A stretch of DNA of 64,000 bases from Mesorhizobium loti (GCF_013170705.1 NZ_CP033334.1:3263501-3327500), one strand, 5' to 3'; positions 51,773 through 60,307 are shown, counted from the first letter of the stretch. The notes: generated from the sequence alone by a model not told the origin. A program made the numbers and translations.

Positions 51773-52138
51773 ATGGAAAAAACGTTCAACCGCATGGCCG
51801 GCGCGGTCGCCCGGGCCGCCGGCAGACCTTCGGCCTTCGCCCTCTGCCTGGCATCGGTGTTGATCTGGGCGGCGACCGGTCCGGTCTTCCACTATTCCGA
51901 GACCTGGCAGCTCATCATCAACACCGGAACCACGATCATCACGTTCCTGATGGTCTTTCTCATCCAGAACACCCAGAACCGGGATGGCGCGGCCATCCAG
52001 GCCAAGCTGGACGAACTCATACGGTCCGGTATGGGCAAGAATGACTTTATCGGGATCGAGCATCTCACGGAGCGGGAGGTGGAGGAATTTCGCTCCGCCT
52101 GCGAGCGGGCCAAGACGGCAAAGGCGGAAAGGGGCTAG
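51773..52138 (+). CDS. Low-affinity iron permease-family protein, first copy
   Basis: 121-aa protein of the low-affinity iron permease family (PF04120). Two membrane helices (F-A-L-C-L-A-S-V-L-I-W-A-A-T and I-N-T-G-T-T-I-I-T-F-L-M-V-F-L) are followed by the signature I-Q-N-T-Q-N-R-D-G-A-A-I-Q-A-K-L-D-E-L-I and an acidic end, E-R-E-V-E-E-F. Despite the name, iron transport is not proved for bacterial members. The ATG at 51773 is preferred to the upstream frame because the family begins here and the EcfG-type promoter lies 36 bp before. Its TAG stop is the first TAG of mosaic repeat C. Confidence 0.82.
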   Translation: MEKTFNRMAGAVARAAGRPSAFALCLASVLIWAATGPVFHYSETWQLIINTGTTIITFLMVFLIQNTQNRDGAAIQAKLDELIRSGMGKNDFIGIEHLTEREVEEFRSACERAKTAKAERG

Positions 52139-52239
52139 AGCATTTCACCGTTTCACGGAAACGGCGAACTGCTCTAACTCATTGTTTTAACGCAACTCGG
52201 ACGGAAAACCGTTTCACACTTTTCCTGGAATTGCTCTAG
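52136..52239. repeat. RIME-like mosaic repeat, copy C
   Basis: Starts TAGAGCATTTCACCGTTTCA and ends TTCCTGGAATTGCTCTAG. It fills the whole gap between two converging iron permease-like genes and provides both stop codons: TAG at 52136-52138 on the plus strand, and TAG (CTA at 52236-52238) on the minus strand. It may end both transcripts. Confidence 0.85.
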
Positions 52240-52652
52240 CCTCCTTGAACCTCGCGTGAGGACGCGGCCGAGGCCCTGTTCTCTATGTCTTTCAGCTCTG
52301 CGTCGATGGCCGCGGGCGAAGCATGTTCAAGCCCCACCACCTCGTTGCGGGCGGCGTCCAGGGCGACGATTATCTCGTTGAGTTTCGCCTGCATGGCCGA
52401 GGTGTCTCGGTAGTTCTGGATCAGGACCACGCCTGTCAGGCACATCGCTGAAATCGATATGATGTAGGTTCCGAGCGTGGCGCTGGTGAGCAGCGCGCAG
52501 ACAAGGGCGGCGGCCAGCATCACGTAGAAGCCCGGCGGCTTGGAGAAGAACTCGGCGAGGGCATAGAGAGGTTTGTCCACCCAAATCTCCGCCTGAGGAT
52601 GCAAGGAGCCCGCCATCCCCGTGGAGGCGGCGGGCTCCTTCCCGATCGGCAA
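52236..52652 (-). CDS. Low-affinity iron permease-family protein, second copy
   Basis: 138-aa PF04120 protein. Helices F-Y-V-M-L-A-A-A-L-V-C-A-L and Y-I-I-S-I-S-A-M-C-L-T-G-V-V precede the signature I-Q-N-Y-R-D-T-S-A-M-Q-A-K-L-N-E-I-I. The end, L-K-D-I-E-N-R-A-S-A-A-S, differs from the first copy. The start is either TTG 52652 or ATG 52616; neither has a good ribosome binding site. Its stop is supplied by repeat C. It converges with its paralogue and has its own GGAAC-N18-TT promoter. Confidence 0.78.
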   Translation of the reverse strand: MPIGKEPAASTGMAGSLHPQAEIWVDKPLYALAEFFSKPPGFYVMLAAALVCALLTSATLGTYIISISAMCLTGVVLIQNYRDTSAMQAKLNEIIVALDAARNEVVGLEHASPAAIDAELKDIENRASAASSREVQGG

Positions 52653-52676
52653 CCCGCCGATCGGACCAGCTAATGT

Positions 52677-52701
52677 AATGTCCGAGAAGGAAGCCGGTTC
52701 C
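52677..52701 (-). promoter_or_regulatory. EcfG (RpoE2)-type promoter of the second iron permease-like gene
   Basis: GGAAC at 52701-52697 and TT at 52678-52677 with 18 bases between; -10 reads CATT. It lies between the katE stop and the permease-like gene start. Confidence 0.55.
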
Positions 52702-52725
52702 AGCTGATGTCACCAAAGACCGGCT

Positions 52726-54834
52726 TCAGCCCAGCTTCACCTTGGGTTCGCGCGCCCACAAGCGCAGGTCGCCGAGACTGGCGACGAAGCCCGCGACGTC
52801 CTTGGCCGATGCAAGCGGGATCACCGCCTCGTCCTCGGCTACGCCCGCCTTCTCCAGCAGAGGTGCCGCCGCTTCGACGAAGCCGATGAACTTGCAGTGC
52901 GCGAAGGCGTCGGCGACAAAGTCGCGGGCGGTCGATTCCTTCAACAGGTCGGCCATTGCGGGTTTTGCCGGAAGGAGCGCGATGGCGTCGTAAAGAACCG
53001 ACGGTGCGCCCGCGATCATCTGCTGCGCGTCGATCCAGCCGCCGTCGCTCGCCTTGGCGCCGCCGACCTTCGGCGCGATGATCTCGAACTTGGCGCCGGC
53101 CTTGGTCAGCGCCTGCTTCAAGGCATTCAGCAAACCGGCATCCGTTCCCTCGGTCACCAGGATGCCGAGCTTGCGGCCTTCGAAACGGCCGGGGCCGTTC
53201 TTGAGGATGCTGAGCGCGTCCGAGGCGGGAAGATCCCCGCGCGTCGGCACCGCCGCGTCGGCGGGCTTCGGCATGGCTTTCAAGCCGAGCGCATCCGCCA
53301 CCTTGCCGGCCAGGCCGTCATCGATGTTGAGAAGGTGGGAAACGACGCGCTCGCGGATGACAGGCGTCTGCACCTTGCTCAGTTCGAAGGTCAGTGCGGC
53401 GGCGATATGGCCTTGCTCCACGGGGTCCTGGCTGATGTAGAACTGGCGCGCCTGGCTGTAATGGTCGGCGAAGGTTTCCGACCGCAGCCGTGCCTTCGGT
53501 CCGGCTTCGACCTCGGCAAAGGAACGGAAACCCTTTTGCGGGGATTCGCGCGGGCCTTCATCCCATGAGTTGGGCTGGTAGTTGGCGCGCCCGACCGGGT
53601 TGCGCATCGCCATGTGGCCGTCCTGCTGGAAATTGTGGAAGGGGCATTTCGGCGCGTTGATCGGGATGTGGGTGAAATTGGTGCTGCCCAGCCGTTTGAT
53701 CTGCGTGTCGAGATAGGAGAAATTCCGGCCCTGCAACAATGGATCGTTGGAGAAATCGACGCCGGGCGGCACGTTCTGCGTCATGAAAGCGACCTGCTCG
53801 GTCTCGGCGAAGAAATTGTCGGGCATGCGATCGAGCACCAGGCGGCCGACCGCGATCGGCGGCAGCACCTCCTCGGGAATGAGTTTCGTCGGATCGAGGA
53901 TGTCGAAGTCGAAACTGTCGGCGAACGCCTGGTCGAAGAGCTGCAGCTGCAGTTCCCATTCCGGGAAATTGCCGGCATGGATGGCGTCCCACAGGTCGCG
54001 GCGATGGAAGTCGGGGTCGGCGCCGTTGATCTTGACCGCCTCGTTCCAGGCGACCGACTGGAGGCCGAGCTTCGGCTTCCAGAGGAATTTCACGAAGGTC
54101 GATTCATCCTTGGCGTTGAGCAGCCTGAAGGTGTGGACGCCGAAGCCTTCCATGAAGCGCAGCGAGCGCGGGATGGCGCGGTCGGACATCACCCACATGA
54201 TCATGTGCATGCTTTCAGGCGTGAGCGAGATGAAGTCCCAGAAATTGTCGTGCGCCGTCTGCGCCTGCGGGAAATCGCTGTTGGGTTCGGCCTTCGCGGC
54301 GTGGATCAGGTCGGGAAACTTGATCGCGTCCTGGATGAAGAACACCGGTATGTTGTTGCCGACAATGTCCCAGTTGCCTTCCCGCGTGTAGAGCTTGACG
54401 GCGAAGCCGCGCACGTCGCGGGCAAGGTCGGCCGAACCCTTGTTGCCGGCGACCGTGGAGAAGCGCACGAAAGCCGGTGTCTTCTCGCCGGCGCGCTGGA
54501 AGATGTCGGCGCGGGTGTATTTGGCCAGGGATTCATAGGTTTCGAAATAACCGTGGGCGCCATAGCCGCGCGCATGGACGACGCGCTCGGGAATGCGCTC
54601 GTGATCGAAATGGAATATCTTTTCGCGGAAATGGAAGTCTTCCAGCACCGTCGGGCCACGGGCGCCGATCTTGAGCGAGTTCTGGTCGTCCGAAACCGGC
54701 CCGCCTTGCGCGGTGGTCAGCACCGGCGTCGAGCCGGATGCGGTCTGGTGCAGTTCGCCGCCTTCGCCGCGCTGCGGTTTCTGATCGTGAATGGTCGCGG
54801 CCGTTCCGGCCGGCCTGGATGTTTGCTTGGCCAT
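52726..54834 (-). CDS. katE: Large-subunit catalase HPII type
   Basis: 702-aa monofunctional haem catalase with the C-terminal flavodoxin-like/DJ-1 extension typical of E. coli KatE. The distal His motif is [12 protein letters not shown], the Asn is in D-I-V-G-N-N-I-P, and the haem-ligand Tyr is in N-F-S-Y-L-D-T-Q (about residue 370). The extension from about 530 reads [17 protein letters not shown] 54834 begins the standard N-terminus M-A-K-Q-T-S-R. It lies between csbD and the iron permease-like genes and has a GGAAC-N18-TT promoter. It destroys hydrogen peroxide in stationary or stress phase. Confidence 0.93.
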   Translation of the reverse strand: MAKQTSRPAGTAATIHDQKPQRGEGGELHQTASGSTPVLTTAQGGPVSDDQNSLKIGARGPTVLEDFHFREKIFHFDHERIPERVVHARGYGAHGYFETYESLAKYTRADIFQRAGEKTPAFVRFSTVAGNKGSADLARDVRGFAVKLYTREGNWDIVGNNIPVFFIQDAIKFPDLIHAAKAEPNSDFPQAQTAHDNFWDFISLTPESMHMIMWVMSDRAIPRSLRFMEGFGVHTFRLLNAKDESTFVKFLWKPKLGLQSVAWNEAVKINGADPDFHRRDLWDAIHAGNFPEWELQLQLFDQAFADSFDFDILDPTKLIPEEVLPPIAVGRLVLDRMPDNFFAETEQVAFMTQNVPPGVDFSNDPLLQGRNFSYLDTQIKRLGSTNFTHIPINAPKCPFHNFQQDGHMAMRNPVGRANYQPNSWDEGPRESPQKGFRSFAEVEAGPKARLRSETFADHYSQARQFYISQDPVEQGHIAAALTFELSKVQTPVIRERVVSHLLNIDDGLAGKVADALGLKAMPKPADAAVPTRGDLPASDALSILKNGPGRFEGRKLGILVTEGTDAGLLNALKQALTKAGAKFEIIAPKVGGAKASDGGWIDAQQMIAGAPSVLYDAIALLPAKPAMADLLKESTARDFVADAFAHCKFIGFVEAAAPLLEKAGVAEDEAVIPLASAKDVAGFVASLGDLRLWAREPKVKLG

Positions 54835-54880
54835 GACTGAAGTCCTCGAGGGGTCAATGCGCGGGCTGCGCTGGTTCCTC

Positions 54881-54905
54881 AATCTCTGGCAGGGCAATGT
54901 GTTCC
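54881..54905 (-). promoter_or_regulatory. EcfG (RpoE2)-type promoter of katE
   Basis: GGAAC at 54905-54901 and TT at 54882-54881, 18 bases apart; -10 reads GATT. It is 47 bases upstream of the katE ATG. katE is a known target of general-stress sigma factors in alphaproteobacteria. Confidence 0.6.
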
Positions 54906-54934
54906 CCGCCGATTTCAAATGCCGACGTGAAGAA

Positions 54935-54957
54935 GGCCGCCGGTTGGCGCGGCGGCC
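54935..54957. terminator. Hairpin between csbD and the katE promoter
   Basis: GGCCGCC and GGCGGCC form a 7-bp stem around GGTTGGCGC. On the minus strand TTCTTC follows the stem, so it should end the csbD transcript, whose stop is 29 bp upstream. Confidence 0.55.
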
Positions 54958-54985
54958 TCCAAACGTCCCAAGAGCAAAGAAGCTC

Positions 54986-55201
54986 TCAGAGATTCTTGTT
55001 GATCGCGGCGGCGGTCTTGTTGGTCGCGTCCTTGACGGCGGACTTGGCGTCGCCGACAGCCTTCTGGACCTTGCCCTTGGCTTCCTGTGCCGCGCCTTCG
55101 GCGCGCAGGCGATCATTGCCGACGGCCTTGCCGACACCTTCCTTGGCCTTGCCTACAGCCTGATTGGCGAGACCCGCGGCCTTGTCACTGGTGCTTCCCA
55201 T
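54986..55201 (-). CDS. CsbD-family stress protein
   Basis: 71-aa CsbD-like protein, a small, Ala/Lys-rich helical protein widespread in general-stress regulons. It repeats [12 protein letters not shown] and [19 protein letters not shown] precedes the ATG at 55201. A perfect GGAAC-N16-CGTT promoter stands 45 bp upstream. Function is unknown; general-stress control is the only firm statement. Its neighbour katE is under the same type of promoter. Confidence 0.88.
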   Translation of the reverse strand: MGSTSDKAAGLANQAVGKAKEGVGKAVGNDRLRAEGAAQEAKGKVQKAVGDAKSAVKDATNKTAAAINKNL

Positions 55202-55245
55202 GGAATGTTCCTTTTTGCAAATTGTCTGCCTGATCGGCGAGGACC

Positions 55246-55270
55246 AACGTCGCTTTGTCGGGAAGGTTCC
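55246..55270 (-). promoter_or_regulatory. EcfG (RpoE2)-type promoter of csbD, perfect GGAAC-N16-CGTT
   Basis: GGAAC at 55270-55266 and CGTT at 55249-55246, with 16 bases between. The start codon is 45 bases downstream. Full consensus match. Confidence 0.78.
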
Positions 55271-55298
55271 GCATGCCGCGGAGAGCGCGGCAAACGGA

Positions 55299-55333
55299 AA
55301 GGCCCGCCACCGACGCGACAGGTGACGGGCCTT
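55299..55333. terminator. Long hairpin upstream of the csbD promoter
   Basis: AAGGCCCG-C-CACC pairs with GGTG-A-CGGGCCTT around a nine-base loop. On the minus strand TTTCCGTTTG follows. It could catch read-through from the dehydrogenase gene before the csbD promoter. The rest of the 374-bp gap has no supportable gene. Confidence 0.5.
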
Positions 55334-55462
55334 CTGGAGTAGACCGGGCGTCCCACCGCCCGGCCATTTGCAAAACCTGTCAGCGGGGCGATCGTTCCAT
55401 GGTGACGAAAAGCCCGTCTTCCGCGACGCATGCGGGCGACCTTGATCGCCAGATAAAAGAAA

Positions 55463-55487
55463 CCCCGCCGGCAGGAGCCTGGCGGGG
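55463..55487 (-). terminator. Terminator of the 2-hydroxyacid dehydrogenase gene
   Basis: CCCCGCC and GGCGGGG form a 7-bp stem with an inner GGC-AGGA-GCC stem. On the minus strand it is followed by TTTCTTTTAT. It lies about 90 bases after the dehydrogenase stop, a good Rho-independent terminator. Confidence 0.7.
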
Positions 55488-55575
55488 CTTGATTGGAGGA
55501 GTAACGGATCGAATGGGAGACGATCCACCTCTGAAACGTAAACGCCGCGCAAAGGTTCCGCTCTCCGCTCTCCCG

Positions 55576-56607
55576 TCAGTTCCTGTCCACCGGCTTCGAG
55601 CGCATCCTCGACACCGTCTCGCGCTCGGCCCGCTTGGAGCGCAGCGGCGGCAGGCCGCGGTCGATCAGGTCCATGTCCTCCAGCACCATGTCGCCCATGC
55701 GCTTGAAGGCGATGTCGAGCGCGCCGGCGCGGTGGGCCGAGCGCAGGAAGCCGGGCAGGGTGCGCACGGGATGGTCCGGCGCCAGCGGTTCTTCCGGAAA
55801 GACATCGCTGGCGGCGACGATATGGCCGCTTTTCACCGCCGCCATCAGGGCCGGGAAGTCGACCACCCCGGCGCGGCTGAGCAGGATGAAGGCGGCGCCC
55901 TTGCGCATTTTGGCAAAGGCATCGGCACCGAGAAAGCCCTGGTTCTCGGAGGTCACCGAGGCGACGACGAAGACGAAGTCACTGCGCGACAGCACCTCGT
56001 CGAGCGAGGCCGGCTCGACGCCATTGTCGATCAGGATCGATGGCGGCAGCCAGGGGTCGAAGACCCGGGTGCGGGTACGAAAGCCCGACAGCAGGCGGTT
56101 CAGCGCGCGGCCGAGATCGCCGAAGCCGACGATGCCGACATCGGCGCCCGACAAAAGCCGCGCCGTCAAATTGCCGTCGCCGCCCCACAACTCCTTGCCT
56201 TGCCGGAAGGCGAGGTCGGCATCGACGATGCCGCGGGCAAGGTTCAGCGCCATGGCAAGGCCAAGCTCGGCCACCGGATCGGCGAAGACGAGGCCGGTGG
56301 TGACGACATGGATGCCGCGCGCGAACAGCGTCTCGTAAGGCATGTTGTCGAGGAGGTTGCTCTCGACGTTGAAGACGCAGCGCAGCGCCTGCATGGCGTC
56401 CAGCGTTCCGGGCGCGATCGGCGGCTGGCCGACGATGTAGCGGGCCCGCGCCAGCACATCGGCCGGCAGCCCGGCGACGCCATCGGCCGTGGTTTCGACG
56501 ACGCGGTATTTCGCCCTGAAGCGCGCCAGCTGCGGCGGCGTGAAGATCAGCTCGAGCGTGCGTGGTTCCGGCGCGCTGATCACCAGCGGCAAATCCTTGT
56601 TCGACAT
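55576..56607 (-). CDS. D-isomer-specific 2-hydroxyacid dehydrogenase
   Basis: 343-aa NAD-dependent dehydrogenase. The coenzyme motif is [12 protein letters not shown], Arg in L-L-S-R-A-G-V-V-D, Glu in D-V-F-P-E-E-P-L-A and His in S-A-H-R-A-G are the catalytic set of the family. N-V-E-S-N-L-L precedes the usual N-terminal catalytic half. ATG 56607 has GGGAGGA eight bases upstream; the frame runs to 56652. It diverges from a broken LacI regulator gene, which suggests it has lost its original control. The substrate, perhaps a sugar-derived acid, is unknown. Confidence 0.88.
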   Translation of the reverse strand: MSNKDLPLVISAPEPRTLELIFTPPQLARFRAKYRVVETTADGVAGLPADVLARARYIVGQPPIAPGTLDAMQALRCVFNVESNLLDNMPYETLFARGIHVVTTGLVFADPVAELGLAMALNLARGIVDADLAFRQGKELWGGDGNLTARLLSGADVGIVGFGDLGRALNRLLSGFRTRTRVFDPWLPPSILIDNGVEPASLDEVLSRSDFVFVVASVTSENQGFLGADAFAKMRKGAAFILLSRAGVVDFPALMAAVKSGHIVAASDVFPEEPLAPDHPVRTLPGFLRSAHRAGALDIAFKRMGDMVLEDMDLIDRGLPPLRSKRAERETVSRMRSKPVDRN

Positions 56608-56746
56608 GATGATTCCTCCCGGCGCGGCCCGCGCACTCAAGGCAATAATCACCTCGCGTGAACCGATTTACAACTCGGAAAAATCGACTATTCATGCCCT
56701 CGGCGGACAAGAAAATGCGCCCGGCCGCGCCTCGGGAGGAGGAGCC

Positions 56747-56961
56747 ATGGCACACAGGCAGGACAGCCGCGGCGTCCGTCGATCCACGACGTGGCGAGCC
56801 GCGCCGGCGTGTCGGCCGCCACCGTCTCCAAGGTCGTGGCCGGCGTCACCACGGTAAAGCCCGAGAACGCGCAACGCGTCCTTGATGCCGTCGAGCAATT
56901 GGGCTTCCGCCTGGATCCGCTGGCCTCCGAGGGAGATCGTTCAGGCAGTGCGAGGTTGTGA
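56747..56961 (+). pseudogene. LacI-family regulator remnant (DNA-binding domain only, frameshifted)
   Basis: A normal start (GGAGGAG then ATG at 56747) opens a frame that is abandoned within about 30 bases. In the frame that takes over from about 56776, the sequence is a complete LacI helix-turn-helix: P-S-I-H-D-V-A-S-R-A-G-V-S-A-A-T-V-S-K-V (20 residues) followed by V-V-A-G-V-T-T-V-K-P-E-N and L-D-A-V-E-Q-L-G-F-R-L-D. It stops at TGA 56961 after about 60 codons, with no effector domain. So the gene is both frameshifted and truncated, and was probably the regulator of the divergent dehydrogenase gene. Confidence 0.75.
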
Positions 56962-56979
56962 AAGCCTGTCCTGGCATAA

Positions 56980-57008
56980 TTGACACAGCGTGCCGAAGCA
57001 TTTCTTAT
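56980..57008 (+). promoter_or_regulatory. Sigma70-type promoter of the second RiPP-type gene
   Basis: TTGACA (56980-56985), 17 bases, TCTTAT (57003-57008). The transcript would start near 57015, leaving about 25 bases with GGAGG before the GTG. Confidence 0.6.
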
Positions 57009-57040
57009 GGCGCGGTATCCAACGCGGAGGGCACTATCCG

Positions 57041-57139
57041 GTGAAGAAATACGAGAAGCCAAGCTGGCAGAAGCGTGAGCGGCTCTCGGCCGTCACGGCC
57101 CAGACGAGCCCATCATCAGGTTTGCTCCCGCCGCCCTGA
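57041..57139 (+). CDS. Short RiPP-type precursor peptide (lasso-like leader), copy 2
   Basis: 32-aa peptide: V-K-K-Y-E-K-P-S-W-Q-K-R-E-R-L-S-A-V-T-A (20 residues) then a Q-T-S-P-S-S-G-L-L-P-P-P tail. It shares K-K-x-Y-E-K-P, K-R-E-x-L-S and V-T-A with the peptide at 48138, while the tails differ, as expected of leader and core. It has its own promoter (TTGACA/TCTTAT), GGAGG ten bases before GTG, and a terminator 40 bases after the stop. No processing enzyme gene is adjacent. Confidence 0.6.
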   Translation: MKKYEKPSWQKRERLSAVTAQTSPSSGLLPPP

Positions 57140-57179
57140 GCGGGCCGGAACGACGCTTTCGCCCGATGGGGCGAGGTGC

Positions 57180-57214
57180 AAGGCGCGGTCGCTCGATCGC
57201 GCCTTTTGCTTTTT
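57180..57214 (+). terminator. Rho-independent terminator of the second RiPP-type gene
   Basis: AAGGCGCG and CGCGCCTT form an 8-bp stem with a ten-base loop, followed by TTGCTTTTT. It also faces the end of the convergent monooxygenase gene, 20 bp further on. Confidence 0.75.
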
Positions 57215-57234
57215 GGCGGGACAGGGGAGGTCCC

Positions 57235-58443
57235 TCACGCCATGCCGGGCGCCCGCCTTGGTCCCAGATGGCGCACCTTGCGGCCGATGATCATCAGCCG
57301 GCGCGCCGTGTTGTTGCGCAGGCGCCGCGCGCGCCATTCCAGCCCTGTTTCGGTGGTGATCCGCTTGGCGTAGATGCTCACCCGCATACCTTCCTCATCC
57401 GAAGCCACCTTGACCGGGTCGTCATAAAAAGCGCCGATCTTGTCAGCCGCCATGCCTGGCGTTTCCAGCCAGCGCGGAATGTGAACCGAATGGAGCTGAT
57501 CGACATCGATCATGACCCGCCCGATGCCGACGCCCGGCGTCGGGCATGTCGTCACGAAGGCATCGCCAATGAAGACGACCCCATCGCGGCGATGGCCTTG
57601 CGTCGTGGTCAGATTGACCTGTCTGACCTCGACGGGGCTCGCCACTTCGAAATTGCCGCACTGCGCTGATATTTCGGGCATCAGCTCGCAGAGCATCTTT
57701 TGCGGATCGGCGCGGAAATCCCGCGTCCACTGGTCGGCGACGGTGCGATAGACGAACATGTTGGCCCGCATCCTGTCGCCGATGGGAAAAACGGTGAGAT
57801 AGGCGACGCGGTCGGAGGCCCGCTTGCCATAGCAGGTGACGGCGCGATAGGCGCAGTCACGCGGCGCGACCGCGAGATCGAATCCCATCGAGAGCGAATG
57901 CGCCTTCGACAATTCGATGCGCTCGACGCCGATGGCGCGCCGCACCAATTCGCTGTAGCCGGTGGCCACCACCAGCAGGCGGGCATTGATGACGGTACCG
58001 TCGGCCAGCACCAGCCGCTGCCGGTCCGGCCCGGTCGAGACCTCGGTTACCTTGCCGACCGTCAGTGGCACCTGTGGCGGCAAGGCGTCGCGCAGGCCGT
58101 TGATCAGCGCGCCGTAGGAAAATGCGTATTCCCACTTCTTTTCACGGGCGAAGAACTGGCCGAGGCGGAAGACATCGACGTCGGTAAACGGGGTGACGAG
58201 AGGCATGACCATCTTGTCGAGACCGAGCTTCTCGAACAGCCGCATTTGGTTCGCGCCGATCTTCTCGGCCCGGAACTCGTCGTGATGGACGCGGTGCGGA
58301 TCGATCAGCGCCACCTTGCGGCCGGCGTTTCCCAACAGCGTTGCCAGGGTGGTGCCGGCCATTCCGGCCCCAATGATCGCTACGTCGACTTCGGCCGGGG
58401 GAGCCTCGGCGAGGGGTATGTCGACGCCCTCTATGCTAGTCAT
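57235..58443 (-). CDS. FAD-dependent monooxygenase-like protein
   Basis: 402-aa flavoprotein. The FAD motif is V-A-I-I-G-A-G-M-A-G-T-T-L-A and the second is V-F-I-G-D-A-F-V-T-T-C-P-T-P-G-V-G, the latter typical of PHBH-fold hydroxylases and geranylgeranyl reductase-like enzymes. D-P-H-R-V-H-H-D-E follows near residue 50. ATG 58443 has GGAG upstream. It is convergent with the peptide gene. The substrate is unknown; a link to the adjacent polysaccharide genes or the peptide is only a possibility. Confidence 0.85.
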   Translation of the reverse strand: MTSIEGVDIPLAEAPPAEVDVAIIGAGMAGTTLATLLGNAGRKVALIDPHRVHHDEFRAEKIGANQMRLFEKLGLDKMVMPLVTPFTDVDVFRLGQFFAREKKWEYAFSYGALINGLRDALPPQVPLTVGKVTEVSTGPDRQRLVLADGTVINARLLVVATGYSELVRRAIGVERIELSKAHSLSMGFDLAVAPRDCAYRAVTCYGKRASDRVAYLTVFPIGDRMRANMFVYRTVADQWTRDFRADPQKMLCELMPEISAQCGNFEVASPVEVRQVNLTTTQGHRRDGVVFIGDAFVTTCPTPGVGIGRVMIDVDQLHSVHIPRWLETPGMAADKIGAFYDDPVKVASDEEGMRVSIYAKRITTETGLEWRARRLRNNTARRLMIIGRKVRHLGPRRAPGMA

Positions 58444-58532
58444 CTTTCGTCTCCACAATCCCTGGTGGAAATATCTTCCGGGCCCATAGCAACCTCAAGC
58501 AACCAGCACGGGTGGCTGGTGGTAACCAGTGT

Positions 58533-60056
58533 TTAGGTTAATGGTGGGCGCCTCTCCTGTTTCCAGCGCGGCGCGATCGCCGAGCCATCGATGAATTCCA
58601 GGCCGCCCGCCTCGTTGAGCGTGTGCAGCTTGCGCCCATTCCATAGCGCGCCTGGGGTTAAGATGGTCTCGACAACCTGCTCCATGCCGTTCACATCAAG
58701 GTGAGCGACGCGTGCGATGCCGAGGGCCGCGCCGTAGCTCCTGCGGCAATCCTGCACCGGGCGCAGCAGGTCGTTGCCGCGCTTGACCATGCGGCCGGCC
58801 GGGCGCGCCGAGGCGATGTCGACCAGTACGGGATTCCTGGGGTGCGGCGCCCACGGCCCGCGAAAGTCCGGCGCCGACCACAGATGGAGCGCATCGGAGA
58901 AGGCGCCGCCGCCGTCGCGGACGGTGGCGAACAGCCACCAGCGGCCGCCATGCTCGACCAGCGTGGCGTCGCTGGCGACGATATCGGACAGGAGCGTCGC
59001 TTCCTTGACCCAGCCGCCGGGGAAGGCGGTGGCGCGGTAGAGGTCGACCGTGCGGTTGGCGCAGCTTTCCGGCACCATCCAGACCTCGCCGTCGCGCTCG
59101 AAGACGAAGGGGTAGGAGAGGTGGTAGGGCAGGTCGAGCACCGGCTCGGGACGTCCGATCGGCCCCGATGGGCCAAACGGCACGGCGGAGATGATGGCCT
59201 TGCCGAGGCGGTGGATATAATCCTCGACGAACAGGGTTACCTGTCCCTGATGGAGGATCGGAAACGGATCGGCGTAGAAGCGGCTGCCGTCGTCGGGCAG
59301 CACCTGCCAGCCCGTTGCCGGATGGGCGCGCAGGTCGAACAGGTCGCGGCCGTCGGTCTGGCGCCAGCCGACCTTCCAGTGCGGGGCATTGTAGCAGAGG
59401 TGATAGATCTTCTGGACAATGCGCCGCGCCAGCGCCTTGCCCGCCCTGATGCCAAGCCTGGTGGTGGAGGGTATCCGTGGTGAGGCCCCGGCCTGCGCCG
59501 GCTCAGGCAGGACGGGCACGGTGCGCGCCGTGCCATTCATTGCCGAGGGGGGCATCGCCGCGACGATCAGGCTTGCCGTGCGCGCCAGCATGTCCTGGAA
59601 CGAGGCAAGCGCGATGCCGCCATATTCGGTGCCCAGGCGTCCTTCGGCGACGGCGGCGCCGTTCTCCTCGATGCGGGCGATGGGCGTGCGGCCGTCGAGG
59701 ATCAGCGCCAGCAGGGCCGCTTCGCCGGCGGCGCCGTCATAGGTCACGCGCCAGACCCGCGTTCCTTCCAGGTGGACGTCGCCGCAGAGGTCGATCACCA
59801 GGTCGGGGGAGGCGGGCGGCTGCGTCCGATAGGGCGCCAAAGCCGAAAGCGGCAGGCGCTTGGCCAGCCCGTCCGCCGGCAGGCCATGGATGGCCGTCTC
59901 AAGCTGAAACAGCGCCGTGGCGCTGCCTGGAATGCCGCCCCCGGCCGGCCTGGCGTCGACGGAAACCTCGACAGGGGCCAGCTCGGCCAGACGCCGCAGG
60001 AGCAGCAGGTGAAAAGCACGGACGCGCTCGCCGTCCAGGCGCAGGCTCACCCGCAT
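58533..60056 (-). CDS. GINT1-like glycosyltransferase-associated protein (formyltransferase-like plus beta-propeller)
   Basis: 507-aa protein. The N-terminal half (M-R-V-S-L-R-L-D-G-E) has a formyltransferase-like pattern (P-D-L-V-I-D-L-C-G-D) and the C-terminal half is a five-bladed propeller typical of glycosyl hydrolases of clan 43/62: F-Y-A-D-P-F-P, L-S-Y-P-F-V-F-E-R-D-G-E-V-W-M-V-P-E-S and W-W-L-F-A-T-V-R. This combination occurs in proteins annotated as glucosamine inositolphosphorylceramide transferase-like (GINT1 N-domain). Its place next to Wzz- and VpsF-like genes implies surface polysaccharide synthesis. ATG 60056 is preferred; the frame extends to 60113. Its biochemical role is not established. 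Confidence 0.7.
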   Translation of the reverse strand: MRVSLRLDGERVRAFHLLLLRRLAELAPVEVSVDARPAGGGIPGSATALFQLETAIHGLPADGLAKRLPLSALAPYRTQPPASPDLVIDLCGDVHLEGTRVWRVTYDGAAGEAALLALILDGRTPIARIEENGAAVAEGRLGTEYGGIALASFQDMLARTASLIVAAMPPSAMNGTARTVPVLPEPAQAGASPRIPSTTRLGIRAGKALARRIVQKIYHLCYNAPHWKVGWRQTDGRDLFDLRAHPATGWQVLPDDGSRFYADPFPILHQGQVTLFVEDYIHRLGKAIISAVPFGPSGPIGRPEPVLDLPYHLSYPFVFERDGEVWMVPESCANRTVDLYRATAFPGGWVKEATLLSDIVASDATLVEHGGRWWLFATVRDGGGAFSDALHLWSAPDFRGPWAPHPRNPVLVDIASARPAGRMVKRGNDLLRPVQDCRRSYGAALGIARVAHLDVNGMEQVVETILTPGALWNGRKLHTLNEAGGLEFIDGSAIAPRWKQERRPPLT

Positions 60057-60113
60057 GTCGCACCCCTGGCATTGCGACGTTGCGCATCTGGCCGGTGTTC
60101 GAAAATTGGACAC

Positions 60114-60307
60114 GCGAGAGGCCCGGACGGATGGGTTGAAGTGAAGTGTTGCCCCATTTGCGTCCGTCTCCTGCTCGCCCGCGCCCGCGTCACCACGCTC
60201 GTGCCTCTATTAGGCAAACTCCGTGCCAAAAATCAGAAGAGCTCCCAACATAATTAACAGTGTTTTAACAGTTGGAGGAATAGCTAGGCTGAGGCCGCAA
60301 TTAATCC
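60114..60307. other. Divergent intergenic region between the GINT1-like and Wzz-like genes
   Basis: 194 bp, AT-richer than average, with AACATAATTAACAGTG near 60248-60263 and a nearby TTTTAACAGTTGGAGG. A promoter for the plus-strand polysaccharide operon is likely here; GGAGG at 60274-60278 could be a remnant ribosome binding site for a start not chosen. No gene is supported. Confidence 0.4.

Noticed and set aside
55299..55487. Riboswitch between csbD and the dehydrogenase gene
   Set aside because: The two hairpins are better explained as terminators for minus-strand transcripts; no conserved riboswitch core was seen.
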